Shown: positions 25,918 through 36,222, counted from the stretch's first letter. The stretch: DNA of 64,000 nt from Gardnerella vaginalis (GCF_001546455.1 NZ_KQ956825.1:16762-80761), one strand, 5' to 3'. Numbers and translations are program-made. The notes: a model not told the origin generated them from the letters alone.

Positions 25918-27412
25918 TATGAACCCTATGCGCTCAGCGTTTGGAGCAAATCAGACTATATCTTCTTTAGGTTCTGTGCATTTTATTGGCATTGGCGGCG
26001 CTGGAATGAGCGTTTTAGCCGAGATGCTACACGAGCAGGGCGTTAGCGTAAGTGGCTGCGATAGCAAAGAAAGTGACCACACAACACGCCTAGAAGAACT
26101 TGGTGTAAATGTGCAGATTGGTCAAAGTGCAAGTCACGTAAAAAATGCAGATGTTCTTGTGTATTCTAGCGCTATTAAGCCAAGCAACCCCGAAGTAGTG
26201 GCGGCCGCCGAAAATGGCGTAAAACTTGTTCATAGAAGTGACATCTTATCTTTACTTTTAAGCGCTAAAAAAGGCGTGACTGTTGCTGGAGCGCATGGTA
26301 AAACTACAACAAGCTCTCTTTTGGCTCATATTTTAAAAGTTTGTGGCAAAGGCGATTTAGCAGACCCAAGCTATGCGATTGGCGGTTCGATTCAAGCGCA
26401 AGGCGGCGGCGAGGTTGACGGAGGCCACGCTGGGCGCGGAAGCGTTATGGTTGCAGAGGCAGACGAATCCGATGGTAGCTTTGAAAAATACAACCCATAT
26501 ATTGCGATTGTTACAAACGTAGAAGCGGATCACCTAGACCACTACAAGAACGCGCAAAATTATCGCGCAGCGTTTGTTGAACATTTAAGCCACGCTCTTG
26601 GATACATTGTGATTTGCGCAGACGATGATGGCGCTCGCGCTGTTTTAGAGGATTTAAGCGATGATTCTCTTAAAAAAACAATCGCCTACGCAAGTAGCAA
26701 GAACAGTGTTTCTTGCCTAAGCAACAGGGTAAAAAGCTTTGTAAAATTTGCGTTTATTAATCACGAAAGCGAAAAGACGGGTAGTGGTAGCGAGTCGTTT
26801 GTTATTGATTTTAATGGCGATTCTACAAACGTTAGTCTTATGATTCCAGGCCTGCACAATGCCAGAAATGCGTGTGCTGCGATTATTGCTGCAACGCTTT
26901 TGGGAATGGATTCAAAAGATGCTGCAAATGGAGCTTCTAGCTTCCTTGGTGCTTCTAGAAGATTTGACATTCGCGGATGCGTTGGCGGAGTAACGGTTGT
27001 GGATGATTACGCGCATCACCCTACAGAGATTGACGCCCTTTTGCGCGCTGCAAGAAGAAGATATCCAGATTCTACGATTCGCGTGCTTTTCCAGCCGCAT
27101 CTGTTTTCTAGAACGCGCTCTTTTGCGCACGAATTTGCTTCTGCTCTATCTCTTGCAGACGATGTTATTGTTACTGGTATTTTTCCAGCGCGAGAAAAGC
27201 AAGAAGATTTTCCAAATATTCACGCTTCGACTATTGTTAACGCAGCCAAAGAATGCGGACTTAATTGCAATATTGAAGCTGTAGAAGATATGAATGATGG
27301 TGCTTTGTTGCTTGCACGCAGAGCGAATAGTGGGGATGTGCTGTTTACTGTTGGTGCTGGAAGTATTACTGCTATGACGTCTGTTATGCTAGAAGAGTTG
27401 CGCTCAAAATAG
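25907..27412 (+). CDS. murC: UDP-N-acetylmuramate--L-alanine ligase MurC
   Basis: MurC adds L-alanine to UDP-MurNAc, the first amino acid step. The N-terminus has [17 protein letters not shown], the P-loop is [13 protein letters not shown], then [20 protein letters not shown], the run ending [14 protein letters not shown], and [11 protein letters not shown]. The family length is matched. In-frame ATGs lie at 25907 and 25919; both are close after murG, whose 3' end overlaps the first. Confidence 0.95.
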   Translation: MEINMNPMRSAFGANQTISSLGSVHFIGIGGAGMSVLAEMLHEQGVSVSGCDSKESDHTTRLEELGVNVQIGQSASHVKNADVLVYSSAIKPSNPEVVAAAENGVKLVHRSDILSLLLSAKKGVTVAGAHGKTTTSSLLAHILKVCGKGDLADPSYAIGGSIQAQGGGEVDGGHAGRGSVMVAEADESDGSFEKYNPYIAIVTNVEADHLDHYKNAQNYRAAFVEHLSHALGYIVICADDDGARAVLEDLSDDSLKKTIAYASSKNSVSCLSNRVKSFVKFAFINHESEKTGSGSESFVIDFNGDSTNVSLMIPGLHNARNACAAIIAATLLGMDSKDAANGASSFLGASRRFDIRGCVGGVTVVDDYAHHPTEIDALLRAARRRYPDSTIRVLFQPHLFSRTRSFAHEFASALSLADDVIVTGIFPAREKQEDFPNIHASTIVNAAKECGLNCNIEAVEDMNDGALLLARRANSGDVLFTVGAGSITAMTSVMLEELRSK

Positions 27413-27441
27413 TGTGTAAAGTCGCAAGTAAGTCGCCAAAT

Positions 27442-27474
27442 AAGTAAATCGCAAGTAAATCGCAAGTAAATCGC
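27442..27474. repeat. 11-bp tandem repeat after murC
   Basis: Three exact consecutive copies of AAGTAAATCGC lie in the short murC-ftsQ gap, with decayed copies before them (GCAAGTAAGTCGCC). The unit is not a multiple of three, consistent with its noncoding position. Confidence 0.85.
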
Positions 27475-27510
27475 GAAAAGATGCAAGAGGAAAGTAGGTG
27501 AGTGGTAGTT

Positions 27511-28617
27511 ATGGGACGAGTGATTTTTGGTAAATCTGCGAGTGCTAATAAATCTAACGTGTCTAGTGAATCTACTGAATCTACTGAATCTATTAAGAGG
27601 TTGCGCGTTGCAAAATCTGGTAAGTCTGCTAGAAAAATCGAGTCGGCTAATGTTGTGCAAAATAGCGTGCAAAATGGCGTGCAAGATATCCCGCTTAATG
27701 TAGTTAACAGTGCGCATAATGCCGTTAAAAATGCGCGCTCTAAAAACGCTTTTGTAGATGCAAGAAGACTTTCTGTAGTTGACTTTGTAAAGCAAACTTT
27801 AAAATCTAGTGCTGGTCCACTTGGCATTGCATCTAGACCTAAAGTAATAGATTTTAGTGCAAGAGAGAAAGAAAAGAACTCCGCTAAATTGCGCACTATC
27901 TTGCTGCGATTTGCCTACACTTTTCTTGCGGTTGCAATAGTTGTATTGCTTTGCTGGCTGCTATTTTTATCGCCATTCTTCCGCTTGAATGCTAAGAATA
28001 TACGCATTATAGGCTCTAATGAGTGGGTTAGTGAGCAAAAAATCGCGTCTATTGCGTCCAACCAAGTAGATAAGTCGCTGTTTTTAGTTTCTTCTCAGCA
28101 AATAATTGAGCAGTTAAACAACATACCTGGCGTAACCGAAACAAAGGTTGTAAAGCAGTTCCCACAAGGCTTGCAAATAACGGTCCGCGCGCAAAAACCT
28201 GCTGCCATGCTTAAAGCCAAAGTTGGCGAAACACTTACAGCTGTAGACGTTAGAGGCAGGATTTTAAATGCTGTTCAAAATGTTTCTACAAGTGGAATTC
28301 CTGTTATAGAAGTTAGCGACGTTCGTAGAAGTTTAAACAGTAAAGCTGTTAAAGAAGCGTTGAAAATTGTAAGCTCGCTTTCGCAAGATTTTAGGTCTCA
28401 TGTTACGCGAGTTAGCGCAAAAACACAGGATTCCGTTGAAACAGAAGTTTCTTACCCTAGCTCAAGCGGAGATATTCATAGGCTTGTTGTTTGGGGGGAT
28501 TCTTCGGATTTAGAGCTTAAAAAGGCGATTGTAGAAACGATTATTAATGATCCAAGTAAAATCGGCAATCGCCAGCTTTTAGATGTTTCTGCGCCTGCAA
28601 GGCCAATTCTTAAATAG
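27511..28617 (+). CDS. ftsQ: cell-division protein FtsQ (DivIB-type)
   Basis: A bitopic septal protein. A long cytoplasmic tail of about 130 residues, rich in serine, lysine and ESTES repeats, leads to a membrane helix (about 136-158, YTFLAVAIVVLLCWLLFL). The POTRA domain follows (FRLNAKNIRIIGSNEWVS, SQQIIEQLNNIPGVTETKVV, FPQGLQITVRAQKPAAML) and then the beta domain. The ATG at 27511 is chosen because AGGTGAG lies eight bases upstream; a GTG at 27502 is in frame. This is the last gene of the division and cell wall cluster in this window. Confidence 0.88.
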   Translation: MGRVIFGKSASANKSNVSSESTESTESIKRLRVAKSGKSARKIESANVVQNSVQNGVQDIPLNVVNSAHNAVKNARSKNAFVDARRLSVVDFVKQTLKSSAGPLGIASRPKVIDFSAREKEKNSAKLRTILLRFAYTFLAVAIVVLLCWLLFLSPFFRLNAKNIRIIGSNEWVSEQKIASIASNQVDKSLFLVSSQQIIEQLNNIPGVTETKVVKQFPQGLQITVRAQKPAAMLKAKVGETLTAVDVRGRILNAVQNVSTSGIPVIEVSDVRRSLNSKAVKEALKIVSSLSQDFRSHVTRVSAKTQDSVETEVSYPSSSGDIHRLVVWGDSSDLELKKAIVETIINDPSKIGNRQLLDVSAPARPILK

Positions 28618-28653
28618 TCTGCTTAAGTGGTTTTTAATTGTCACGTAAAGGTG

Positions 28654-28877
28654 TATAATAGTACTTTGTGTGTGCCAACGGTGCGCCTTATGTTATAGGT
28701 GCTCGCGTTGGGATATCCCAAGTGCCAAAGATAGCGCGCAGCAATGCGTGGCTGGAGGCGCAAGGGCCATCGGGCCGGTGGACTGTGGCTTTTCTCTTTA
28801 ACCGATTCAGGTTTAAGGTGTGCTGCAGTGCTGCGGTTTCACCAAATAGAAGACATTAATGAATCGGAGAACTTAAG
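28654..28877 (+). promoter_or_regulatory. str operon promoter (-10) and 5' leader
   Basis: A perfect TATAAT at 28654-28659 begins a leader of about 210 bases before rpsL. The -35 region is weak. The leader is GC-rich compared with its neighbours, and includes the palindrome GGGATATCCC and complementary GGGCC/GGCCC-type runs, so it can fold. No protein in it is convincing. Confidence 0.6.
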
Positions 28878-29249
28878 TTGCCTACGATTGAACAACTCGT
28901 CCGTAAGGGACGTCAGGCCAAGCCTAAGAAGTCAAAGACTTTGGCCTTGAAAGGTAGCCCGTTGCGTCGTGGCGTGTGCACTCGTGTGTACACCACCACT
29001 CCTAAGAAGCCAAACTCTGCGCTTCGTAAGGTTGCTCGTGTGCGCCTCAGCTCGGGTATTGAAGTAACCGCCTACATTCCAGGCGAAGGTCATAACTTGC
29101 AGGAGCACTCCATTGTGCTTGTGCGCGGTGGCCGTGTGAAGGATCTCCCAGGTGTGCGTTACCACATCGTGCGTGGCGCTCTCGATACCCAGGGTGTTAA
29201 GGACCGCAAGCAGGGTCGTTCCCTGTATGGAGCAAAGAAGGCGAAGTAA
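28878..29249 (+). CDS. rpsL: 30S ribosomal protein S12
   Basis: S12 lies at the decoding centre and is the site of streptomycin-resistance mutations. [46 protein letters not shown] and [19 protein letters not shown] are typical. The start codon is TTG (28878) with GGAGA at 28866-28870 giving a seven-base spacer; family proteins begin at M/V-PTI, which supports it. The lysine at KPNSALRK is the wild-type, streptomycin-sensitive form. Codon use is more GC-rich than in neighbours, as expected for high expression. Confidence 0.97.
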   Translation: MPTIEQLVRKGRQAKPKKSKTLALKGSPLRRGVCTRVYTTTPKKPNSALRKVARVRLSSGIEVTAYIPGEGHNLQEHSIVLVRGGRVKDLPGVRYHIVRGALDTQGVKDRKQGRSLYGAKKAK

Positions 29250-29252
29250 AAC

Positions 29253-29723
29253 ATGTCACGTAAAGGACCTGCAAAAAAGCATCAGCTGCTTCCTGATCCA
29301 ATCTACGGCTCGACCGTCGTGGCTCAGTTGATTAACAAAATTCTTCTCGATGGCAAGAAGTCCATCGCAGAAAACATCGTCTACACCGCTCTTGAGCAGG
29401 TGAAGGCCAAGACCGAGCAGGAGCCAGTTTCTGTTTTGAAGCGCGCTCTCGATAACATTCGTCCAAGCCTCGAGGTTCGTTCCCGCCGCGTTGGTGGTGC
29501 AACCTACCAGGTGCCAGTCGAAGTTAAGCCTGCTCGTGCAAACACTTTGTCCTTGCGCTGGCTTACGGACTTCTCCCGCGTTCGTCGCGAGAAGACCATG
29601 GCTGAGCGTTTGGCTAACGAAATTCTCGATGCCTCCAATGGCTTGGGTGCTTCTGTAAAGCGCCGCGAGGATACCCACAAGATGGCAGAAGCAAACAAGG
29701 CTTTTGCTCACTATCGCTGGTAA
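29253..29723 (+). CDS. rpsG: 30S ribosomal protein S7
   Basis: S7 organises the 3' domain of 16S rRNA and lies near the E site. [57 protein letters not shown] and the C-terminal [11 protein letters not shown] are typical, at 156 residues. It starts three bases after rpsL and is part of the same operon. Confidence 0.98.
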   Translation: MSRKGPAKKHQLLPDPIYGSTVVAQLINKILLDGKKSIAENIVYTALEQVKAKTEQEPVSVLKRALDNIRPSLEVRSRRVGGATYQVPVEVKPARANTLSLRWLTDFSRVRREKTMAERLANEILDASNGLGASVKRREDTHKMAEANKAFAHYRW

Positions 29724-29765
29724 TCCACAAGATAATCGGTATCTTAAAGAGCTAAGGATATTAAT

Positions 29766-31895
29766 ATGGCACAAGATGTGCTTAACGACCTGAATATGGT
29801 TCGTAACATCGGCATCATGGCGCACATCGATGCTGGTAAGACTACTACCACCGAGCGTATTCTTTACTACACTGGTAAGAATTACAAGATCGGTGAAACT
29901 CACGATGGCGCTTCCACCATGGACTTTATGGCGCAGGAGCAGGAACGCGGTATTACTATTCAGTCTGCTGCAACCACTTGCTTCTGGAAGCGTCAAACCC
30001 ATGACGTTGATGACCGCTATCAAATCAACATCATCGATACTCCAGGACACGTTGACTTTACCGCTGAGGTGGAGCGTTCTTTGCGTGTTCTCGACGGTGC
30101 TGTTGCAGTGTTCGACGGTAAGGAAGGCGTGGAGCCTCAGTCCGAAACCGTTTGGCGTCAGGCAGATAAGTATAGCGTTCCACGTATTTGCTTCATCAAC
30201 AAGATGGATAAGTTGGGCGCAGACTTCTACTATTCTGTTAAGACCATTAAGGAAAAGCTTGGCGCTAAGCCACTCGTTATTCAGCTTCCAATCGGCGCTG
30301 AAAACGACTTCCTTGGTGTTGTTGACTTGATTCGTATGAAGGCTTACGTTTGGAATGACGTTAAGGACGATATGGGTGCCCACTACGACACCGTTGACAT
30401 TCCTGCCGACTTGCAAGAGCGTGCAGAAGAATATCGTGCCGAGCTTATGGATCAGGTTGCAGAAGCCGACGAAGAGTTGCTTGAGAAGTATCTTGAATCT
30501 GGAGAACTTTCCGAAGAAGAGATTCGCATTGGTATTCGCAAGCTTACTATCGCTCGTGAAGCCTTCCCAGTAACTTGCGGTTCTGCATTTAAAGATAAGG
30601 GCGTTCAGCCAATGCTGGATGCTGTTGTTGACTTCCTTCCAAGCCCAGAAGATGTTCCATCTATTAAGGGCTTTGATCCAAGCGACGAATCTGTTGAGAT
30701 TGATCGTAAGCCAGTAAATACAGATCCATTTGCTGCATTGGTCTTTAAGATCTCTACTCATCCGTTCTACGGAAAGCTTGTGTTCGTGCGCGTGTACTCT
30801 GGCGAAGTTAAGCCAGGCGATTCCGTGTACGATTCCACCAAGAGCAAGAAGGAACGCGTTGGTAAGATCTTCCAGATGCACGCAGATAAGGAAAATCCTG
30901 TAGATTCTGCAGAAGCTGGAAACATTTACACCTTCGTTGGTTTAAAGAACGTTAGCACGGGTGACACCTTGTGCGACGAGAAGAGCCCAATTTCTTTGGA
31001 ATCCATGACATTCCCAGATCCTGTTATCGAGGTTGCTGTGGAGCCAAAGACGAAGGCAGATCAGGAAAAGATGAGCTTGGCTTTGGCTAAGCTTTCCGAC
31101 GAGGATCCTACCTTCCAGGTTAAGACCGACGAAGAGTCTGGTCAGACTTTGATTTCTGGTATGGGCGAGCTTCAGCTCGACATTATTGTGGATCGTATGC
31201 GCCGCGAGTTCAAGGTTGAAGCGAATGTTGGTAAGCCACAGGTTGCTTACCGTGAAACCATTCGTAAGGCTGTTATGAACCAGGAATACACCCACAAGAA
31301 GCAGACCGGTGGTTCTGGCCAGTTCGCAAAGGTTTTGATGAACTTCGAGCCAATCGATCCAGAATCTGGCGAAGTCTATCAGTTTGTTAACGAGGTCACT
31401 GGTGGCCACATTACTAAGGAATTCATTCCTTCCATCGACGCAGGCGTGCAGGAAGCTATGGAATCTGGCGTTTTGGCAGGCTTCCCAGTGGTTGGCGTTA
31501 AGGCAACCGTTACCGACGGTCAGACTCACGACGTTGATTCTTCGGAAATGGCCTTCAAGATTGCAGGTTCCATGTGCTTCAAGGAAGCTGCTCCTAAGGC
31601 TCACCCAGTAATCCTCGAGCCAATTATGGCCGTGGAAGTTCGTACTCCAGAAGAGTACATGGGCGACGTTATGGGCGATTTGAACTCCCGTCGTGGAAAC
31701 ATTCAGTCTATGACCGACGCTACTGGCGTTAAGGTTATTGACGCTAAGGTTCCACTGAGTGAGATGTTCGGCTACATTGGTGATCTTCGTTCCAAGACTC
31801 AGGGACGCGCAATGTTCACCATGCAGATGGACTCTTACGCGGAAGTTCCAAAGGCCGTATCGGACGAGATTATTAAAGCCCAGCGCGGCGAGTAA
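29766..31895 (+). CDS. fusA: elongation factor G
   Basis: EF-G is the GTPase that moves tRNAs and mRNA through the ribosome. G motifs are [15 protein letters not shown] (P-loop), DTPGHVDFT and [11 protein letters not shown]; the domain IV region has [10 protein letters not shown]. Its 709 residues cover all five domains. It follows rpsG by 42 bases with a GCTAAGGA ribosome binding site before the ATG. A structured gap, listed separately, separates it from tuf. Confidence 0.98.
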   Translation: MAQDVLNDLNMVRNIGIMAHIDAGKTTTTERILYYTGKNYKIGETHDGASTMDFMAQEQERGITIQSAATTCFWKRQTHDVDDRYQINIIDTPGHVDFTAEVERSLRVLDGAVAVFDGKEGVEPQSETVWRQADKYSVPRICFINKMDKLGADFYYSVKTIKEKLGAKPLVIQLPIGAENDFLGVVDLIRMKAYVWNDVKDDMGAHYDTVDIPADLQERAEEYRAELMDQVAEADEELLEKYLESGELSEEEIRIGIRKLTIAREAFPVTCGSAFKDKGVQPMLDAVVDFLPSPEDVPSIKGFDPSDESVEIDRKPVNTDPFAALVFKISTHPFYGKLVFVRVYSGEVKPGDSVYDSTKSKKERVGKIFQMHADKENPVDSAEAGNIYTFVGLKNVSTGDTLCDEKSPISLESMTFPDPVIEVAVEPKTKADQEKMSLALAKLSDEDPTFQVKTDEESGQTLISGMGELQLDIIVDRMRREFKVEANVGKPQVAYRETIRKAVMNQEYTHKKQTGGSGQFAKVLMNFEPIDPESGEVYQFVNEVTGGHITKEFIPSIDAGVQEAMESGVLAGFPVVGVKATVTDGQTHDVDSSEMAFKIAGSMCFKEAAPKAHPVILEPIMAVEVRTPEEYMGDVMGDLNSRRGNIQSMTDATGVKVIDAKVPLSEMFGYIGDLRSKTQGRAMFTMQMDSYAEVPKAVSDEIIKAQRGE

Positions 31896-31906
31896 AAGCG
31901 CACGCT

Positions 31907-31988
31907 ACTTCGGTGTTTTGTGTCCCTAGTCAACGCTAGAATTTCCTACGTTGACTGGGTTCTGGCACCGAAGTGGCACCTAACCCAG
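31907..31988 (+). promoter_or_regulatory. nested and competing stem-loops between fusA and tuf
   Basis: ACTTCGGTG (31907-31915) pairs perfectly with CACCGAAGT (31966-31974), and inside this AGTCAACG (31928-31935) pairs with CGTTGACT (31949-31956). A third pairing, CTGGGTT (31955-31961) with AACCCAG (31982-31988), cannot form at the same time as the others. The layout suggests a switch or processing site controlling tuf relative to fusA. Confidence 0.6.
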
Positions 31989-32065
31989 AAACCCAGTAAA
32001 TATGTAGCGAGAGGCTTCACATAAGAATGTGAGGCAAACTACGAGACGTCCAGGAGGACAAACAC

Positions 32066-33265
32066 ATGGCAAAGGAAAAGTACGAGCGTACTAAGCCGCA
32101 TGTTAACATTGGTACCATTGGTCACGTTGATCACGGTAAGACTACCTTGACCGCGGCTATTTCTAAGGTGCTTCATGGCGAATATCCAGATCTGAACCCT
32201 CAGTATGACTTCGATCAGATCGACGCCGCTCCAGAAGAGAAGGAGCGCGGTATTACCATTAACATCGCCCACATCGAGTATCAGACTGAAGCACGTCACT
32301 ACGCTCACGTGGACGCTCCAGGCCACGCTGATTACGTTAAGAACATGATCACCGGTGCCGCTCAGATGGATGGCGCAATCCTCGTGGTTGCTGCTACCGA
32401 CGGCCCAATGGCTCAGACCCGTGAACACGTCTTGCTTGCTAAGCAGGTCGGCGTTCCAAAAATTCTTGTTGCTTTGAACAAGTGCGATATGGTTGACGAC
32501 GAAGAGCTTATCGACCTCGTTGAAGAAGAGGTTCGTGACCTCCTCGATGAAAACGGCTTCGATCGCGATTGCCCAGTCATCCGTACTTCCGCTTACGGCG
32601 CTTTGCATGATGACGCTCCAGATCACGACAAGTGGGTAGAGACCGTCAAGGAACTCATGAAGGCTGTTGACGAGTACATCCCAACCCCAACTCACGATCT
32701 TGACAAGCCATTCTTGATGCCAATCGAAGATGTGTTCACCATCTCCGGTCGTGGTACCGTTGTCACCGGTCGTGTTGAGCGTGGTAAGCTCCCAATCAAC
32801 ACCCCAGTTGAGATCGTTGGTTTGCGCGATACCCAGACCACCACCGTCACCTCTATCGAGACCTTCCACAAGCAGATGGATGAGGCCGAGGCTGGCGATA
32901 ACACTGGTCTTCTTCTCCGTGGTATCAACCGTACCGACGTTGAGCGTGGTCAGGTTGTGGCTGCTCCAGGTTCTGTGACACCACACACCAAGTTCGAAGG
33001 CGAAGTTTACGTCTTGACCAAGGACGAAGGTGGCCGTCACTCGCCATTCTTCTCCAACTACCGCCCACAGTTCTACTTCCGTACCACCGATGTTACTGGC
33101 GTTATCACCTTGCCAGACGGCATCGAAATGGTTCAGCCAGGCGATCACGCAACCTTCACTGTTGAGTTGATTCAGGCTATCGCAATGGAAGAGGGCTTGA
33201 CCTTCGCAGTTCGTGAAGGTGGCCGTACCGTTGGCTCTGGTCGTGTGACCAAGATTCTTGCCTAG
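32066..33265 (+). CDS. tuf: elongation factor Tu
   Basis: EF-Tu brings aminoacyl-tRNA to the ribosome as a GTP complex. G motifs are [33 protein letters not shown] and [13 protein letters not shown]; domains 2 and 3 have [18 protein letters not shown] and a normal C-terminus [11 protein letters not shown]. At 399 residues it is complete. A strong AGGAGGAC ribosome binding site lies before the ATG, and a classic terminator follows. Codon use is strongly biased, as for a very highly expressed gene. Confidence 0.98.
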   Translation: MAKEKYERTKPHVNIGTIGHVDHGKTTLTAAISKVLHGEYPDLNPQYDFDQIDAAPEEKERGITINIAHIEYQTEARHYAHVDAPGHADYVKNMITGAAQMDGAILVVAATDGPMAQTREHVLLAKQVGVPKILVALNKCDMVDDEELIDLVEEEVRDLLDENGFDRDCPVIRTSAYGALHDDAPDHDKWVETVKELMKAVDEYIPTPTHDLDKPFLMPIEDVFTISGRGTVVTGRVERGKLPINTPVEIVGLRDTQTTTVTSIETFHKQMDEAEAGDNTGLLLRGINRTDVERGQVVAAPGSVTPHTKFEGEVYVLTKDEGGRHSPFFSNYRPQFYFRTTDVTGVITLPDGIEMVQPGDHATFTVELIQAIAMEEGLTFAVREGGRTVGSGRVTKILA

Positions 33266-33307
33266 TATTTTCTGATTTTCTAGTCTGAAAATATTTAGCT
33301 AATCTTT

Positions 33308-33342
33308 AAAAGACCCCGTAAGTTTTCTTGCGGGGTCTTTTT
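33308..33342 (+). terminator. Rho-independent terminator after tuf
   Basis: AAAAGACCCCG (33308-33318) pairs perfectly with CGGGGTCTTTT (33331-33341) around a 12-base loop, ending in a T run. Confidence 0.92.
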
Positions 33343-33477
33343 GTATTCTATATTTTTCGTATTTTATTCATTTTTATGTAATTGTTCCAGATGGTTACTA
33401 AAATAAGTGACTAGTGGCTTATGGCCGTGTTTACGAGTTAACATTTATTTGAGTTGTTAAATAAGAAGGTTGAGTTT

Positions 33478-36039
33478 ATGCCTGGGGTTATTGGCATGTT
33501 GGTTAATCGTATTAAAAGTGGTCTAACGGCTAAAGTTTTTAAGCTGTTTGTTGCTTCGATTATTGCTGTTGGCATGCTTTTTGGCATAATGCCAGCTTAT
33601 GCAGCTTTTGCGCAAAATATTCAAGTGGGGGGTACCACTAACCAGGCAACTAGCTTAAACGCCAATGGTGCTGCAGATGCAGAAAAAACAAAAAAGCAAA
33701 AAGACACAGAAAATCCGAACGATTTATTCGCTAATAATCCAAAACTTAAACAAGCTTTGTATAACAGTATAAAAGAGTATGACACTGATGATGTTACCTT
33801 GCCTGATTCTGTAAATAATTGGAATCCTAAAAAAGCAGATATGGAGAAGATTAAAAAGCTTGGATTAAGCATTGAAGACATTAGTGACATTAGCTTTTTA
33901 AAGTATTTTCCAAATCTTGAAGAATTGAAATTAGATCACAATAATATTTCTGATTTAAAGCCGCTTTCTACTCTTACAAATCTTAAAACATTGGATTTGA
34001 GTGATAATAATATAAGTGACATTTCTAAATTGGCTGGTTTAACAAATCTTGAATCTTTGGACATAAGTGAAAACAAAATTAGTAACGTAGACAATCTTGC
34101 TAATCTTTGTGCAGGCAAGCTTATAAATATTAAAGCTGAAAAAAATAATATTACGAATATTGATAAAATTTATCCATATGCTCTTGCAAAGAATACAGCT
34201 TTTTATGCTGATTATCATAAAGATATTTTTAACTTGTATCAGAAAAAATATGATAGTCTGTATGATTTTTCTGACCAGCATATTGAAAAAAATATAACTC
34301 CTTCTGATGCGAAAAATGGGTATAATCTTAATCAAATTGTGAATTCAACAAAAATTAAAGATGACGATTACAGCTTTACTTATTGGTATGCTTATATGAA
34401 TAATTTTGACCTCTATCGCAGGAAATATACTCTTACAAATGAGTTAATTAATATTGATAAAAATGATGGAGTTAAATTAATCGATTTTAAGTTAAATAAA
34501 AAACTGGGAAAGGATGGCTACAATGGAATGAGTCCGGTTCATTATGGTCCAGACTTTAGATTTAGTGGAAGGCTTCTTATACGTCAATATGTAATTAACA
34601 ATATAAATATAGAAGTTAATTTTGGTCAGTCAATTGATTTTAGGAATGCGCTAGAGAAGCTAAAAAATAGTGAAGTAAAAGGCTACAGAGGGAAAATAAG
34701 CGATTTAGGATTGGAATTTAGTTCATATGATCCCTGGGGAGTTGGCGTCAATTCTAATTCGCCTGACGATCAGACAGCCTTTTTCCCTGGTAAACAAACT
34801 TTTGAATTTCCTGTATGTTACAAAAATGGTGAGATTAAGAATAATATAGAAGGCTACTATCCCGTTGATAATTTTACTTTTATTGTTAATGCGAAAACAA
34901 TGGCTCAAACGTGGCCTGCTAAAAGCAGTGATGTGAAAATTAAAGATATTGATTCGTCTAGCGAAAATCCGCCTGCTAAACAGCCAACTGTAGATTCTAT
35001 TAAAACGGATGTTAAAAAGCAAGTCGAGGGATTATTTACAACAACAAGTAGACTTAACTATCCTTTGATTCCTGAAGGTAAAACTCCTACTGCATGTGAT
35101 TTATGTGATCATGATACTGAGGATTGTTCAAGCGCTTGTCAAAATGATGATGATAATCCAGATGATGGATTTAGTTCTGATTCCAGACCTTATTATTATA
35201 ATGACGATAATGATAAGGTTTATCCAATTAAGATTGGTGATTCCTACTATAAAAGTTGTAATGATGAAGAAGATAGTTCAACTCCTTGCACTCCAAAGTA
35301 TTATTACAAGGCGCCTACGGTTACGGTAGATGATTTTAAAATACCTGACGCAACTAGTGAAGATCAAACTGTTAATGTTCCTGTTACGGTTACTTATGTT
35401 GATGGATCGCAGTGTAAGTTTAGCGCTAGCTTTACTGTAAAGGCAAAATCGAACCCGAACACGGATCCGCCTAATCCGCCAGCGCCTAATCCGCCAGCAC
35501 CAGAGCCGACGCCAGATCCGCAACCTCAACCTCAACCGCAGCCTCAACCGTCAGATCCGCAGGATCCGTCTGTCACGCCTGTCACGCCTACACCTGCGCC
35601 GACGCCAGATCAGCCTGGATCCCCTTCTGGTCAATCGCACATGACGGAACCAGATATATTGCCTAAGCCGTATTTGAATATAGACATAACGCCTGATCCA
35701 AACATAGGTACAACGCCTAATACGGGCTCTGCAAATATCAATACGACTAATACGCATCTTAATCAAAAGCCAGATGCTTCTAGGAATGGTGCATCTAAAG
35801 ATGGTGTAGCTTTTGCTAAGTCTGCTAATAGGCACAAAACTGCTGCTGGAATTAACTCCGCATCGCATAAATCGCGCGGAACTATTCCAGCAACTGGCTC
35901 CGACTCGTCTTTAATAGCACTTGCCGCAATTCTTAGCGTGTTGCTTGGTGTTGTTGCTATTCGCATACGAAAAAACCCAAGCCGCAAAGCTTGGGTTTTG
36001 TTTGTGCCCCCTCAGGGATTCGAACCCTGGACACGCTGA
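33478..36039 (+). CDS. leucine-rich-repeat surface protein with sortase-type anchor
   Basis: The ATG at 33478 follows AAGGTTGAG; a TTG at 33454 is also in frame. A signal peptide (residues about 1-43, core LFVASIIAVGMLFGI) precedes several internalin-like leucine-rich repeats (about 130-215, for example LTNLKTLDLSDNNISDI). A large AT-rich region with aspartate-rich and cysteine-containing stretches follows, then a proline-rich spacer (PAPNPPAPEPTPDPQPQPQ) likely spanning the wall. Near the end GTIPATGSD resembles LPxTG, followed by a hydrophobic helix and basic residues. It is probably covalently attached to peptidoglycan and may bind host or other cells. The frame continues through a terminator and into tRNA-Lys, giving an odd tail after RIRKN. 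Confidence 0.75.
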   Translation: MPGVIGMLVNRIKSGLTAKVFKLFVASIIAVGMLFGIMPAYAAFAQNIQVGGTTNQATSLNANGAADAEKTKKQKDTENPNDLFANNPKLKQALYNSIKEYDTDDVTLPDSVNNWNPKKADMEKIKKLGLSIEDISDISFLKYFPNLEELKLDHNNISDLKPLSTLTNLKTLDLSDNNISDISKLAGLTNLESLDISENKISNVDNLANLCAGKLINIKAEKNNITNIDKIYPYALAKNTAFYADYHKDIFNLYQKKYDSLYDFSDQHIEKNITPSDAKNGYNLNQIVNSTKIKDDDYSFTYWYAYMNNFDLYRRKYTLTNELINIDKNDGVKLIDFKLNKKLGKDGYNGMSPVHYGPDFRFSGRLLIRQYVINNINIEVNFGQSIDFRNALEKLKNSEVKGYRGKISDLGLEFSSYDPWGVGVNSNSPDDQTAFFPGKQTFEFPVCYKNGEIKNNIEGYYPVDNFTFIVNAKTMAQTWPAKSSDVKIKDIDSSSENPPAKQPTVDSIKTDVKKQVEGLFTTTSRLNYPLIPEGKTPTACDLCDHDTEDCSSACQNDDDNPDDGFSSDSRPYYYNDDNDKVYPIKIGDSYYKSCNDEEDSSTPCTPKYYYKAPTVTVDDFKIPDATSEDQTVNVPVTVTYVDGSQCKFSASFTVKAKSNPNTDPPNPPAPNPPAPEPTPDPQPQPQPQPQPSDPQDPSVTPVTPTPAPTPDQPGSPSGQSHMTEPDILPKPYLNIDITPDPNIGTTPNTGSANINTTNTHLNQKPDASRNGASKDGVAFAKSANRHKTAAGINSASHKSRGTIPATGSDSSLIALAAILSVLLGVVAIRIRKNPSRKAWVLFVPPQGFEPWTR
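35972..36002. terminator. bidirectional terminator inside the 3' end of the LRR gene
   Basis: AAAACCCAAGC (35972-35982) pairs perfectly with GCTTGGGTTTT (35989-35999) around a 6-base loop, with A's before and T's after. It can end the convergent tRNA-Lys transcript and the LRR gene, yet lies before the LRR stop codon. Confidence 0.85.
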
Positions 36040-36078
36040 TTAAGAGTCAGCTGCTCTAGCCAACTGAGCTAAAGGGGC
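36005..36078 (-). tRNA. tRNA-Lys (anticodon CTT)
   Basis: On the minus strand a 74-base cloverleaf is visible: acceptor GCCCCTT with AGGGGGC, D arm AGCTCAGTTGGCTAGAGC, anticodon arm CTGAC-TCTTAAT-CAG with anticodon CTT, and T arm CAGGG-TTCGAAT-CCCTG. CCA is not encoded. The LRR gene's reading frame ends within it on the other strand. Confidence 0.95.
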
Positions 36079-36105
36079 GTTGGCGTTTTCTTGAGCCGAG
36101 TAATA

Positions 36106-36133
36106 ACTATACTCACAATCGATTTATTTGCAA
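36106..36133 (-). promoter_or_regulatory. promoter of tRNA-Lys
   Basis: On the minus strand TTGCAA (36128-36133) and TATAGT (36106-36111) are separated by 16 bases and lie about 28 bases upstream of the tRNA 5' end. Confidence 0.5.
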
Positions 36134-36222
36134 GTCACGGCGTGTCGTGCTTTGTGTGTTTTCTGTGCTTATTGCGAATTTTTTAAACGCTTATTGTCCA
36201 TCTTTTAAAAGAAACTTGGTAT

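Noticed and set aside
27442-27474. possible CRISPR array
   Set aside because: The units are contiguous 11-mers without spacers; no cas genes are in the window.
28668-28859. 63-residue frame in the str leader
   Set aside because: No good ribosome site and no family resemblance; more likely structured leader RNA.
29256-30881. 541-residue open frame on the minus strand opposite rpsG and fusA
   Set aside because: It is exactly antisense to two strongly conserved genes, has no start signals or family features, and is explained by their codon bias.
32039-33148. 369-residue open frame on the minus strand opposite tuf
   Set aside because: Antisense to EF-Tu, whose biased codons suppress stops on the other strand; no ribosome site or domain.
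35278-35868. arginine-rich minus-strand frames opposite the proline-rich spacer
   Set aside because: Antisense of a repeated proline codon stretch yields arginine-rich nonsense; not genes.
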